Below are positions 1 to 7,178 of a stretch of DNA of 12,124 nucleotides, piece by piece. The stretch comes from an uncultured Chitinophagaceae bacterium (GTDB taxonomy: Bacteria; Bacteroidota; Bacteroidia; Chitinophagales; Chitinophagaceae). Position 1 is the stretch's first letter; each line of letters starts with the position of its first letter. The notes beneath the pieces are model-generated. The model was given only the letters and a program-made list of their open reading frames with translations, was not told the DNA's origin and made no database searches. Location of the stretch: assembly GCA_934502905.1 (NCBI GenBank), contig CAKSVK010000109.1:1-12124 (forward strand), read 5' to 3'. Both the position numbers and the translations under genes were made by a program.

Positions 1-2
1 GT

Positions 3-620
3 TTATTGTACATTCCATTAGATGAGAAAGGAGAAAGAGCCGGACATCCGTTCAAGGCTTCGCTTTTCGGAAAGAATGCAGGGCTTCCGGCTTTGGAATT
101 GCATTTTGCGAAATGCAAAGCAGCCCTGAAAGACACCCCGACCAAACACACCTTACAATCAGCCGTTACCATTGCTTTGCAAACGACCAATAACGAACAG
201 GTATTTAAAAAGCAATTAGGGGAACAGGGCATTAACGTAGTCGTTCGCAGGAACGATGCAGGTCGTATATACGGAATGACCTTTATAGACCACAATTCCA
301 AAACGGTATGGAACGGTTCACGTTTGGCAAAGGAGCTTTCTGCCAATATCTTTAATGATTATTGGAACAACAATATCAAACCGGATATAAAAGAACCTGT
401 TGAGCCAGCACCAAAAATATCCACATCAAATGATGCGGATCTTCCTTCGGAAGAACCACACCATTTGTTCGACTTCTTATCTGCGGACAAGCACGCAGAC
501 AGTTTGGCTGAAGCATTGGGCGGTTTGCTCATTCCCGAAGCACAGGGCGAAGATTACGAAGAACAGGACTTTGCCAATCGTATGAAGAAGAAACGGAAAC
601 GCAAAAGAGGTCAGCAGTAG
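3..620 (+). CDS. mobB: Relaxase/mobilization protein MobB, C-terminal part (5' end outside window)
   Basis: This is the last ~205 codons of a protein resembling the Bacteroidota MobB-type relaxase, which nicks the transfer origin and leads the DNA strand into the recipient cell. The frame is open to the left edge (TTA codon at 3-5), and the TTG at 6 is only an internal codon, so the gene is cut by the window, not truncated in nature. The catalytic Tyr and His motifs would lie upstream and cannot be checked. The visible part has a compact region around RIYGMTFIDHNSKTVWNGSR that I associate with the end of these relaxases. An acidic, Pro-rich linker follows, and the tail is very basic (KKKRKRKRG), suiting DNA contact. 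It ends 32 bp before the convergent DUF389 gene. Its expected partner, the coupling protein, lies 3.8 kb downstream. Family assignment is by recognition only. Confidence 0.8.
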   Translation, partial: LLYIPLDEKGERAGHPFKASLFGKNAGLPALELHFAKCKAALKDTPTKHTLQSAVTIALQTTNNEQVFKKQLGEQGINVVVRRNDAGRIYGMTFIDHNSKTVWNGSRLAKELSANIFNDYWNNNIKPDIKEPVEPAPKISTSNDADLPSEEPHHLFDFLSADKHADSLAEALGGLLIPEAQGEDYEEQDFANRMKKKRKRKRGQQ

Positions 621-651
621 TATTCCTTTCTCTTATCACTATTTGGCGATG

Positions 652-1959
652 CTATTCTGCCTGTGTGTCTTGCAAAAGCAGAATATTCTGAACTTTAAGC
701 CGTTCGTTCAACCAATTTTTAATTTTTGTTTTATCCGCTTCCTTAGCTCCTTTTTCCAGATGATACAATACCAGCCATTCCACCTTTGTACTGTCAGTAC
801 CGGCATATCTTTCAATCTTTCCGAGCGATACGTCCTTTAATTCGGGGAACAGCACATTAAGTTCCTTTACTACTCCCGGCTCGTTTACCGTGTATTTCTC
901 CAGCTCCTGCCGTAGATTATTGATGGTTACATCCTTTTCGGAAACAGCCGTATTTTGCTTGTTTATTTCGTTGAGTATTTCAGCTTTTATATCTTCTTCA
1001 TCCTGCCTGAAACTCAATACGGTATTGTGAATGCCTTTTTCGTCAAGCAGGCGGTTGTACATCGCAATCTCATCTTTGTTCAGTTTTTTATTCAGGAAAG
1101 CGATATCCACCGTTCGGGGACTGGCATTGTAGTTCAGTTTTTTATAAATCACGGTAAAGCCTCTACTGCTGAACTCTGTATTGACGAAATCCTCAACGGT
1201 ATTGGTAAACTTTTTCTCATTGAAAAGATTGTAAGCCAAGTAAAAGCTCGGAACAATCATTATCATTACCAATGTGGTTATGCCCAATCGGATTTTCCTT
1301 TCATAAAGCCTGCCTTTAAAGCTCGTAGCGGGATATTTCAAATATTTGACCACAAAAAACGTGGCTATACAAATGAAAAAGCAGTTGATGGTATATAGAT
1401 AAAACGCTCCTGCAAAATAGGACAAATTAAACGTTGCCAATCCGTAACCTGCGGTACACAAAGGTGGCATCAATGCCGTTGCAATAGCCACGCCCGGAAT
1501 TGGATTTCCTTTTTCTACCCTTGTAATGGCAATCACACCGACCAACCCACCAAAAAAAGCAATCAGCACATCGTAAATATTGGGAGAAGTTCTTGCCAAT
1601 AGTTCTGATTGTACATCTTTGAAAGGGCTTAAATAGAAATAAAATGCCGAAACAAGCAAGCTCACTACCGTAGAAATCAATAAGTTTTTCATCGACTTCC
1701 TAAGCAGGGCAAAGTCGTAAGTCCCCAACGCAAAACCCGCACCTACAATCGGTCCCATTAAAGGAGAGATTAACATCGCTCCGATAATTACGGCAGTAGA
1801 GTTTACATTTAGCCCGATAGAGGCGATGATAATGGCACAAGCCAAAATCCACAGGTTTGAGCCACGAAAAGAGATGTTGGCTGTTACGTTTTCGAGTACT
1901 TTGTTTTTTTCTTCCTCTCCGTTATGAAGATTGATAAAGTCAAATATTTTATTGCTCAT
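652..1959 (-). CDS. DUF389 family integral membrane protein
   Basis: This is a 435-aa inner-membrane protein of the DUF389 family, whose function is not established. About six or seven hydrophobic segments lie between residues 36 and 246. They include the conserved-looking small-residue motifs GAMLISPLMGPI (61-72) and GVAIATALMPPLCTAGYG (156-173). From about residue 250 a soluble domain follows, with a charged, probably coiled-coil stretch near 322-358. I chose the ATG at 1959 over the ATG at 2007: the longer version overlaps the upstream channel gene by 34 bp and adds 16 residues, while the shorter start lies 14 bp after the channel stop. It is the last gene of the nhaA-channel-DUF389 operon and converges on the relaxase gene. 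Its position suggests a role in ion homeostasis or membrane stress, but that is inference. Confidence 0.85.
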   Translation of the reverse strand: MSNKIFDFINLHNGEEEKNKVLENVTANISFRGSNLWILACAIIIASIGLNVNSTAVIIGAMLISPLMGPIVGAGFALGTYDFALLRKSMKNLLISTVVSLLVSAFYFYLSPFKDVQSELLARTSPNIYDVLIAFFGGLVGVIAITRVEKGNPIPGVAIATALMPPLCTAGYGLATFNLSYFAGAFYLYTINCFFICIATFFVVKYLKYPATSFKGRLYERKIRLGITTLVMIMIVPSFYLAYNLFNEKKFTNTVEDFVNTEFSSRGFTVIYKKLNYNASPRTVDIAFLNKKLNKDEIAMYNRLLDEKGIHNTVLSFRQDEEDIKAEILNEINKQNTAVSEKDVTINNLRQELEKYTVNEPGVVKELNVLFPELKDVSLGKIERYAGTDSTKVEWLVLYHLEKGAKEADKTKIKNWLNERLKVQNILLLQDTQAE

Positions 1960-1973
1960 AGGAATTGTTAAGT

Positions 1974-2840
1974 TTAGGAATTGAGATAATGCCCGCAACT
2001 GTAACAATATTTGGCATCATCCCGATGACCCTCTTTATTACAATGAGCACACACTATACCGTTCAATTTGTTATGTTCTTTTTCCTTGCCGATGGATTTT
2101 CTTACTTCTTTTGCAATCTCTACACCTACAATTCCGGTAGGCACAGCGATGATACCATAACCGGTAATCATTAGTAGCATTGACAAAAACTGCCCCAAAG
2201 CGGTAGTCGGCACCATATCGCCATAGCCTACGGTGGTCAGCGTAACAATAGTATAAAAAACGCTTTTAGGAATGCTTGTAAAACCGTTTTCGGGACCTTC
2301 GATATAATACATCAATGTGCCAATCAAAACGGCAATAATTAAAACCGTATAGAGAAATACTAAGATTTTTGCCCGGCTTGCCATCAGTGCCACTTTAAGT
2401 CTTGCAGACTCTTCCACAAATTCAATCAACCGGAGCACCCTGAACAGTCGGAGTAATCTTAAAATCCTGAAACTACTTAAAATATGACTGCCCTTGATAA
2501 AGACAGAAAGGAACATTGGCAATATAGAAAGCAAATCAATGATACCGTAAAAGCTGAATATATATTTTAACGGTTTTTTACTTACAAAAATCCGTAACGC
2601 ATATTCCAACGTAAAGATGATGGTAAAAATCCATTCTAAAACGATGAGTTCCCTGTGGTAAGTATGGTCGATACCTTCGACCGTTTCTGCCATTATGGTA
2701 AAAACGCTTAGCAAGATAGCTATGAGCAAGCCTACGTCAAAAGCCTTTCCAGCAGGAGTATTCACACCATATATGATGATATACATTTTCTGACGGAATA
2801 GGTCAAGTTTACTCTTGGGATTGTCAAAATAGTTCGGCAT
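1974..2840 (-). CDS. Voltage-gated K+ channel with C-terminal zinc-ribbon-like tail
   Basis: This 288-aa six-transmembrane cation channel subunit would be expected to form tetramers in the inner membrane. The selectivity filter TVGYGD (203-208) is the classic K+ signature. The S4 voltage-sensor helix is clear at 125-138, with Arg at about every third position (RILRLLRLFRVLRL). S1 lies near 35-50, S2 near 68-85, S3 near 98-115, S5 near 158-179 and S6 near 217-242. The C-terminus is unusual: after a basic linker it ends in two CxxC pairs, C264/C267 and C279/C282, resembling a small zinc ribbon. It follows nhaA by 9 bp and precedes the DUF389 gene by 14 bp, so the three are probably co-transcribed. 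Joint control of Na+, H+ and K+ movement is a reasonable inference. Channel identity is strong; gating by metal or redox through the tail is speculation. Confidence 0.9.
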   Translation of the reverse strand: MPNYFDNPKSKLDLFRQKMYIIIYGVNTPAGKAFDVGLLIAILLSVFTIMAETVEGIDHTYHRELIVLEWIFTIIFTLEYALRIFVSKKPLKYIFSFYGIIDLLSILPMFLSVFIKGSHILSSFRILRLLRLFRVLRLIEFVEESARLKVALMASRAKILVFLYTVLIIAVLIGTLMYYIEGPENGFTSIPKSVFYTIVTLTTVGYGDMVPTTALGQFLSMLLMITGYGIIAVPTGIVGVEIAKEVRKSIGKEKEHNKLNGIVCAHCNKEGHRDDAKYCYSCGHYLNS

Positions 2841-2849
2841 AAGCAGGTT

Positions 2850-4181
2850 TTAGTTTTTCTTACTTTGTTTGCTCAATACCATATAACCCAATACACCGCC
2901 AATAAGAGAGGCTATAAAAATACCAACCTTTGCCTGTACCTTGTATTCTTCGTGTGTGAATGCCAATTCGGTTACAAATAAGGACATCGTAAACCCGATA
3001 GATGCCAGCAGTCCTAATCCCAAAAGGTTTTTCATATTCATACCATCGGGAAATGGGGCTATCTTCAATTTTGCACAAAGCCAAGTGAAACCTACTACGC
3101 CTATAACTTTACCCAGCAATAAACCCAACGCTACACCGGTAGCTACATTGGTGCTGAACAGCTCATCAACATCAATATCCAATACAGAAACACCTGCATT
3201 GGCTAAGGCAAAAATGGGAATGATAATAAAGGTTACAAAAGGGTGCATTGCGTGTTCCAGCTTCTGCAATGGCGGAATAGCGTGATTGGTATCCGTATTT
3301 ACATTTTCGAGAATGTGAAGTTGCTCATTGGTCAACGTAGGGACTTTATTATTGGGGTCTGCACTTGCAAACCTTCCCAAATGTTTTTTTATTCTTTCAA
3401 TGAAAACATCTTCCTTTATTTTCACATCAGCAGGTATGGTAAATGCCGCAAGAACAGAGGCTATGGTTGCGTGAACACCGGACAATAGGAACGCTGTCCA
3501 AACACCGCCAATACCCAAGATTGCATAGAATAAAATGCTCCTTACACCCATTTTGTTGCCAATGTACATTGCTAACAGAAAAAGCAAACCGATAGCCAAA
3601 TTCATCATCGAAATATCGGAAGTGTAGAAAAAAGCAATAACCAATACCGCTCCCAAATCATCAACAATAGCCAATGCTGTTAAAAAAACTTTTAACGCCA
3701 GAGGTATACGATTGCCCAAAAGATACAGAACACCCAAAGCAAAGGCAATATCCGTTGCCATAGGAATACCCCAACCGCTTTGCACTTCGCCTGTCGGGTT
3801 TAAGCCGAAATAAATAAGGGCAGGCACAAGCATTCCGCCTATTGCGGCGGCAATAGGGAGCAACGCTTTTCTCGGGTTGGATAGTTCTCCGGCTACAATT
3901 TCCCGCTTCAATTCCAATCCCACCACAAAAAAGAAAATTGCCATCAGCCCATCGTTTATCCAATGGTGGAAACTGTATTCCAGATAGGTACTTCCGTTAA
4001 ACTGAAAACCTAATTTCTGTTCAAAAAAATGGTGGTATTCGTGATACCAGGGCGAATTGGCTAAAAATAAAGCAATAATTACACTGATACCTAATATTAA
4101 TCCGCCGGATTTTTCCTGTTGGATAAATCTCTGGATAGGTGTAACCACCCTGTCAATAGGAGCTTTCTTGATTTCGTTCAT
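2850..4181 (-). CDS. nhaA: Na+/H+ antiporter NhaA
   Basis: This 443-aa secondary transporter would export Na+ (or Li+) in exchange for H+ across the inner membrane, supporting salt and alkaline-pH tolerance. Residues known to matter in E. coli NhaA are present in equivalent motifs: TDIAFALG with D144 (D133 in E. coli), the aspartate pair D174-D175 in AIVDDLGAV (D163/D164), the pH-related His in SGVHATIA (H237, compare H225), and the Lys in GKVIG (K358, compare K300). The protein is longer than E. coli NhaA mainly because of a polar insertion at about 252-305. An upstream in-frame ATG at 4328 would add 49 residues rich in Cys and Arg that do not look like NhaA. The ATG at 4181 starts just before the family-like N-terminus and fits the predicted promoter and leader, so I chose it. 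It is the first gene of the minus-strand operon. Confidence 0.93.
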   Translation of the reverse strand: MNEIKKAPIDRVVTPIQRFIQQEKSGGLILGISVIIALFLANSPWYHEYHHFFEQKLGFQFNGSTYLEYSFHHWINDGLMAIFFFVVGLELKREIVAGELSNPRKALLPIAAAIGGMLVPALIYFGLNPTGEVQSGWGIPMATDIAFALGVLYLLGNRIPLALKVFLTALAIVDDLGAVLVIAFFYTSDISMMNLAIGLLFLLAMYIGNKMGVRSILFYAILGIGGVWTAFLLSGVHATIASVLAAFTIPADVKIKEDVFIERIKKHLGRFASADPNNKVPTLTNEQLHILENVNTDTNHAIPPLQKLEHAMHPFVTFIIIPIFALANAGVSVLDIDVDELFSTNVATGVALGLLLGKVIGVVGFTWLCAKLKIAPFPDGMNMKNLLGLGLLASIGFTMSLFVTELAFTHEEYKVQAKVGIFIASLIGGVLGYMVLSKQSKKN

Positions 4182-4205
4182 TTCAATTTCGTTATACGGC
4201 TGTAA

Positions 4206-4226
4206 AAGACTTGGAAAGCAAGTCTT
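4206..4226 (-). promoter_or_regulatory. Leader hairpin upstream of nhaA
   Basis: A perfect 8-bp inverted repeat: AAGACTTG at 4206-4213, a 5-nt loop at 4214-4218, and CAAGTCTT at 4219-4226. On the nhaA transcript it would fold 24 nt before the start codon and is followed by a short U-rich stretch (UCUUUUA). It could be a weak attenuator, an RNA-stability element or a protein operator. I do not recognise it as a known riboswitch class. Confidence 0.45.
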
Positions 4227-4243
4227 CCGATAAAATAAAAGGA

Positions 4244-4251
4244 CAAATTTA
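4244..4251 (-). promoter_or_regulatory. Candidate -7 box for the nhaA operon
   Basis: Read on the minus strand this is TAAATTTG, an exact match to the Bacteroidota -7 consensus TAnnTTTG. It would place transcription start near 4237, giving a leader of about 56 nt that includes the hairpin at 4206-4226. No good -33 TTTG was seen at the usual spacing, so this rests on one element. The rest of the 208-bp divergent region up to 4389 holds a short direct repeat of CACCGCCA near 4300-4317. I saw no clear plus-strand promoter for the coupling-protein gene. Confidence 0.45.
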
Positions 4252-4389
4252 CAAAATACCATACGATTACAGGCATATAATCGACACAATTCAGCCAAAC
4301 ACCGCCACGCACCGCCATTGAGTGCCACATTCTTATAGCCACACTATACAGCCCATAAATTCACGCCCGACCATTTAAAATTTATCAAA

Positions 4390-6390
4390 ATGCAGGGAGA
4401 AGACGATTTAAGAGGACTTGCCAAGATTATGGCATTTATGAGGGCAGTGAGTATTTTATTGGTACTGATGCACCTTTATTGGTTTTGCTACGGTTTCTTT
4501 TTGGAACGTGGCTGGACGTTGGAAGTAATCAACAAAATATTAGGGAATTTTCAGCGAACGGCAGGGCTGTTTTCGCATACCTTATATACCAAAGCCTTTG
4601 CTTTGGTTTTGTTGGCTTTAAGCTGTTTGGGAACAAAGGGCGTTAAAAATGAAAAGATAACGTGGACTAAAATCTACGTGGCGTTGGGCGTTGGTTTTGT
4701 GCTGTTCTTTCTGAACTTCCCACTATTAAAGCTACCTCTAAATACCGCTACATTTCTGTATATCCTTACCACAGGTTTGGGCTACATCGCTTTAATGGTT
4801 GCAGGTGTTTGGATGAGCCGACTGCTCCGCAACAATTTAATGGACGATGTTTTCAACAATGAAAATGAGAGTTTCCAACAGGAAACAAAGTTGATGGAGA
4901 ATGATTATTCTGTCAACCTGCCCACCAAATTTTACTACAAAGGGAAATGGAATAACGGCTGGATAAACATTGTCAATCCATTCAGGGCATCCATCGTATT
5001 GGGTACTCCGGGTTCGGGAAAATCGTATGCAATCGTAAACAATTACATCAAGCAACAGATTGAGAAAGGCTTCTCAATGTACATCTACGATTTCAAGTTT
5101 GACGACCTATCAACCATTGCCTATAATCATTTGCTGAAGCACAGGGATAAGTACAAGGTACAGCCGAAATTTTACGTGATAAACTTCGACGACCCACGAA
5201 AGAGCCACCGTTGCAACCCGCTCAATCCCGACTTTATGACGGATATTTCAGATGCCTACGAAGCCGCATATACCATAATGCTGAACCTTAACAGGTCGTG
5301 GATACAGAAGCAAGGGGATTTTTTCGTGGAAAGCCCAATTATCTTATTGGCTGCTATTATTTGGTATCTGAAAATCTATGAGGATGGCAAGTATTGTACA
5401 TTCCCACACGCTATTGAATTACTCAATAAAAAGTATTCGGACGTATTCACGATTTTAACATCATACCCCGATTTGGAAAATTATTTGTCGCCCTTTATGG
5501 ATGCGTGGCAAGGCGGAGCGCAAGACCAGTTGCAAGGACAAATAGCATCGGCAAAAATTCCGCTATCAAGAATGATCAGCCCGCAACTATACTGGGTAAT
5601 GACAGGTGATGATTTTACGCTTGACATTAACAACCCGAAAGAGCCGAAGATTTTATGCGTTGGTAATAACCCCGACCGTCAAAATATTTATTCAGCAGCG
5701 TTGGGTTTGTACAATTCAAGGATTGTAAAACTGATTAATAAAAAGGGACAGCTAAAGAGTTCGGTTATCATAGATGAGTTGCCCACGATTTATTTCAGGG
5801 GACTGGACAATCTTATCGCAACGGCGAGAAGTAATAAGGTTGCGGTATGTTTGGGTTTTCAGGATTTTTCGCAGTTGACGAGGGATTACGGCGATAAGGA
5901 AAGCAAGGTAATTCAGAATACCGTTGGCAATATATTCAGTGGTCAGGTGGTTGGAGAAACGGCAAAAAGCCTATCGGAACGCTTCGGGAAAGTATTGCAG
6001 AAACGTCAGAGTATGACGATTAACCGCAATGATAAATCTACCTCTATCTCCACACAGTTAGACAGCCTTATTCCGGCTTCCAAAATATCCACGCTTACAC
6101 AGGGTATGTTTGTCGGAGCCGTTTCGGATAACTTTGATGAACGTATCGAGCAAAAAATATTTCACGCTGAAATTGTGGTGGATAATGAAAAGGTAGCGGC
6201 AGAAAGCAAAGCCTATCAGCAAATACCGCAAATCCTTTCTTTTGTGAATGAGGAGGGCGAGGATAAGATGAAGCAGGAAATTGAAAGCAATTACAAGCAG
6301 ATAAAATCAGACATCCTGAATATTGTTGAAAGCGAAATGGAGCGTATCAAGAACGACCCGAACTTGCAGCATTTGGTACAACAAGAGTAA
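4390..6390 (+). CDS. mobC: Type IV coupling protein MobC (VirD4/TraG family)
   Basis: This 666-aa membrane ATPase would couple the relaxase-DNA complex to the conjugation channel. The N-terminus is hydrophobic, with membrane segments near 14-37, 66-82, 94-112 and 121-142. The cytoplasmic ATPase part follows. Walker A is GTPGSGKS (205-212) and Walker B is SSVIIDELP (457-465), with the catalytic-type DE at 462-463. The downstream segment near 484-517 (VAVCLGFQDFSQL then IQNTVGNIFSGQ) resembles the conserved C-terminal part of VirD4/TraG ATPases. The C-terminus (about 622-664) is charged and helical. Length and layout fit the Bacteroidota proteins called MobC or TraG. The ATG at 4390 directly precedes the first membrane segment and no better start was seen. 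In related elements this gene usually follows mobB directly; here a divergent ion-transport operon lies between them. Confidence 0.92.
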   Translation: MQGEDDLRGLAKIMAFMRAVSILLVLMHLYWFCYGFFLERGWTLEVINKILGNFQRTAGLFSHTLYTKAFALVLLALSCLGTKGVKNEKITWTKIYVALGVGFVLFFLNFPLLKLPLNTATFLYILTTGLGYIALMVAGVWMSRLLRNNLMDDVFNNENESFQQETKLMENDYSVNLPTKFYYKGKWNNGWINIVNPFRASIVLGTPGSGKSYAIVNNYIKQQIEKGFSMYIYDFKFDDLSTIAYNHLLKHRDKYKVQPKFYVINFDDPRKSHRCNPLNPDFMTDISDAYEAAYTIMLNLNRSWIQKQGDFFVESPIILLAAIIWYLKIYEDGKYCTFPHAIELLNKKYSDVFTILTSYPDLENYLSPFMDAWQGGAQDQLQGQIASAKIPLSRMISPQLYWVMTGDDFTLDINNPKEPKILCVGNNPDRQNIYSAALGLYNSRIVKLINKKGQLKSSVIIDELPTIYFRGLDNLIATARSNKVAVCLGFQDFSQLTRDYGDKESKVIQNTVGNIFSGQVVGETAKSLSERFGKVLQKRQSMTINRNDKSTSISTQLDSLIPASKISTLTQGMFVGAVSDNFDERIEQKIFHAEIVVDNEKVAAESKAYQQIPQILSFVNEEGEDKMKQEIESNYKQIKSDILNIVESEMERIKNDPNLQHLVQQE

Positions 6391-6526
6391 TTCTAATCAT
6401 TAGTATTTGTCATAAATAATCAATCATTGTAAATGAATTAAACGATGAGCAAAGCGTAGTTCAACTTAAATTGTAAATTTGTTTATTGCTTATGTATTAA
6501 ATACTAAACGTAGTCAGTAAATAAAT
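6391..6526 (+). promoter_or_regulatory. Intergenic region with candidate promoter for the HMA-AraC regulator
   Basis: This AT-rich 136-bp gap separates the conjugation gene from the copper module. TAAATTTG at 6474-6481 matches the Bacteroidota -7 box TAnnTTTG and would start transcription about 40 nt before the ATG at 6527. No clear -33 TTTG is present. A short dyad, GTATTAAATAC at 6494-6504, lies in the presumed leader and could be an operator, but it is small and AT-rich. I found no strong terminator after the coupling-protein stop. This region does not share the conserved blocks seen before copA and the CopZ-like gene. Confidence 0.4.
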
Positions 6527-7090
6527 ATGAATACAATCTTTATTAAAAATATGGTTTGCGACCGTTGCATTATGGTGGTACAAAACGAATTGGAAAAACT
6601 GGGATTAGATGCTAAAAATATAAAACTGGGCGAAGTTATTCTTTCCAAAGAAATAACATCTCTGGAAAAAGAGAATTTGTCCAAAACTTTAGAGCCATTA
6701 GGATTTGAAGTAATTGACGATAAAAAAGGCAGGATAATAGAAAAGATAAAGAACATTATCATTGACCTGGTACACCATCAGGATAGTGATGTAAAAACCA
6801 ACCTTTCCGATGTATTGAGTGACAAATTGCATCACGATTACAATTACCTGTCCAATCTGTTTTCAGAGGTAGAGGGTACAACCATTGAAAAATACTTTAT
6901 CGCCCAAAAGGTGGAGAAAGTCAAAGAATTGTTGGTGTATGATGAGTTGTCATTAAGTGAGATTGCGAACCGCCTAAATTATTCGAGCGTGGCATATTTG
7001 AGTAACCAGTTTAAAAAAGTTACCGGGCTAACACCAAGCCATTTCAAACAGATTAAAGAGGATAAAAGAAAACCGTTGGATAAAGTGTAA
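6527..7090 (+). CDS. AraC-family regulator with N-terminal HMA-like metal-binding domain
   Basis: This is a 187-aa cytosolic transcriptional regulator. Residues 1-65 look like a small HMA fold (ferredoxin-like copper-binding domain). The start IKNMVCDRC has C11 and C14 in the CxxC position, followed by a helix and by strands ending in LGFEVIDD. Residues ~66-98 form a charged linker. Residues ~100-178 are an AraC-type double helix-turn-helix, with the typical second-half signature LSLSEIANRLNYSSVAYLS and QFKKVTGLTPSHFK. The layout suggests a one-component sensor that binds a soft metal ion, most likely Cu+, and controls the adjacent genes. Its stop is immediately followed by the promoter-like block that recurs before the CopZ-like gene. 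Fusion of HMA and AraC domains occurs in Bacteroidota copper loci; I know of no characterised member. The HTH call is firm, and the HMA call rests on the CxxC motif and fold pattern. Confidence 0.85.
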   Translation: MNTIFIKNMVCDRCIMVVQNELEKLGLDAKNIKLGEVILSKEITSLEKENLSKTLEPLGFEVIDDKKGRIIEKIKNIIIDLVHHQDSDVKTNLSDVLSDKLHHDYNYLSNLFSEVEGTTIEKYFIAQKVEKVKELLVYDELSLSEIANRLNYSSVAYLSNQFKKVTGLTPSHFKQIKEDKRKPLDKV

Positions 7091-7160
7091 GTAAATCTTA
7101 CAAATCAAATCCAAACTTTCACAACAGTACCCATAAATATAATAGCCAATTTTGTATTGT
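7090..7160 (+). promoter_or_regulatory. copA promoter with duplicated AraC-type operator (copy 1)
   Basis: This segment aligns without gaps to 9594-9664, with 49 of 71 positions identical by hand count. Conservation is concentrated in three blocks: AGTAAATCT-ACAAATCAAA (7090-7109), CACAAC-GTAC (7120-7130) and TTTG-ATT (7151-7158). YACAA half-sites at 7099-7103 and 7120-7124 are 21 bp apart, two helical turns. The TTTG at 7151-7154 is the 3' half of an imperfect -7 box (CAATTTTG). No -33 TTTG is visible, as expected for an activator-dependent promoter. Regulation by the adjacent AraC protein is inferred. Confidence 0.55.
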
Positions 7161-7178
7161 AAATTAAAGCAGGCAAAT

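Noticed and set aside
955..1398. Plus-strand reading frame of 147 codons inside the DUF389 gene
   Set aside because: Antisense to a convincing membrane-protein gene; its translation has no recognisable domain.
1960..2007. Longer DUF389 start at 2007
   Set aside because: It would overlap the end of the channel gene by 34 bp, while the ATG at 1959 lies cleanly 14 bp after the channel stop.
4300..4317. Tandem CACCGCCA repeat as a transfer origin or iteron array
   Set aside because: Only two short units are present with no adjacent nick-site motif that I recognise.
4182..4328. N-terminal extension of NhaA by 49 residues from an ATG at 4328
   Set aside because: The added sequence is Cys/Arg-rich and unlike NhaA, and it would cover the likely promoter and leader hairpin. 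The ATG at 4181 begins at the family-like N-terminus.
629..4349. Possible target-site duplication flanking the ion operon (TCTTAT...CACTAT near 629-642 and 4332-4348)
   Set aside because: The two copies differ by an insertion of several bases and are AT-rich, and no transposase or terminal inverted repeats accompany them; chance is the simpler explanation.
4182..4389. Known nhaA-associated riboswitch (nhaA-I/II type)
   Set aside because: Only a simple 8-bp hairpin is present. I cannot match the multi-stem architecture expected of a riboswitch, so it is kept as an unnamed hairpin.
7152..7178. TTG start for CopA at 7152
   Set aside because: It lies on the conserved -7-like TTTG of the promoter; an ATG follows nine codons later at 7179.
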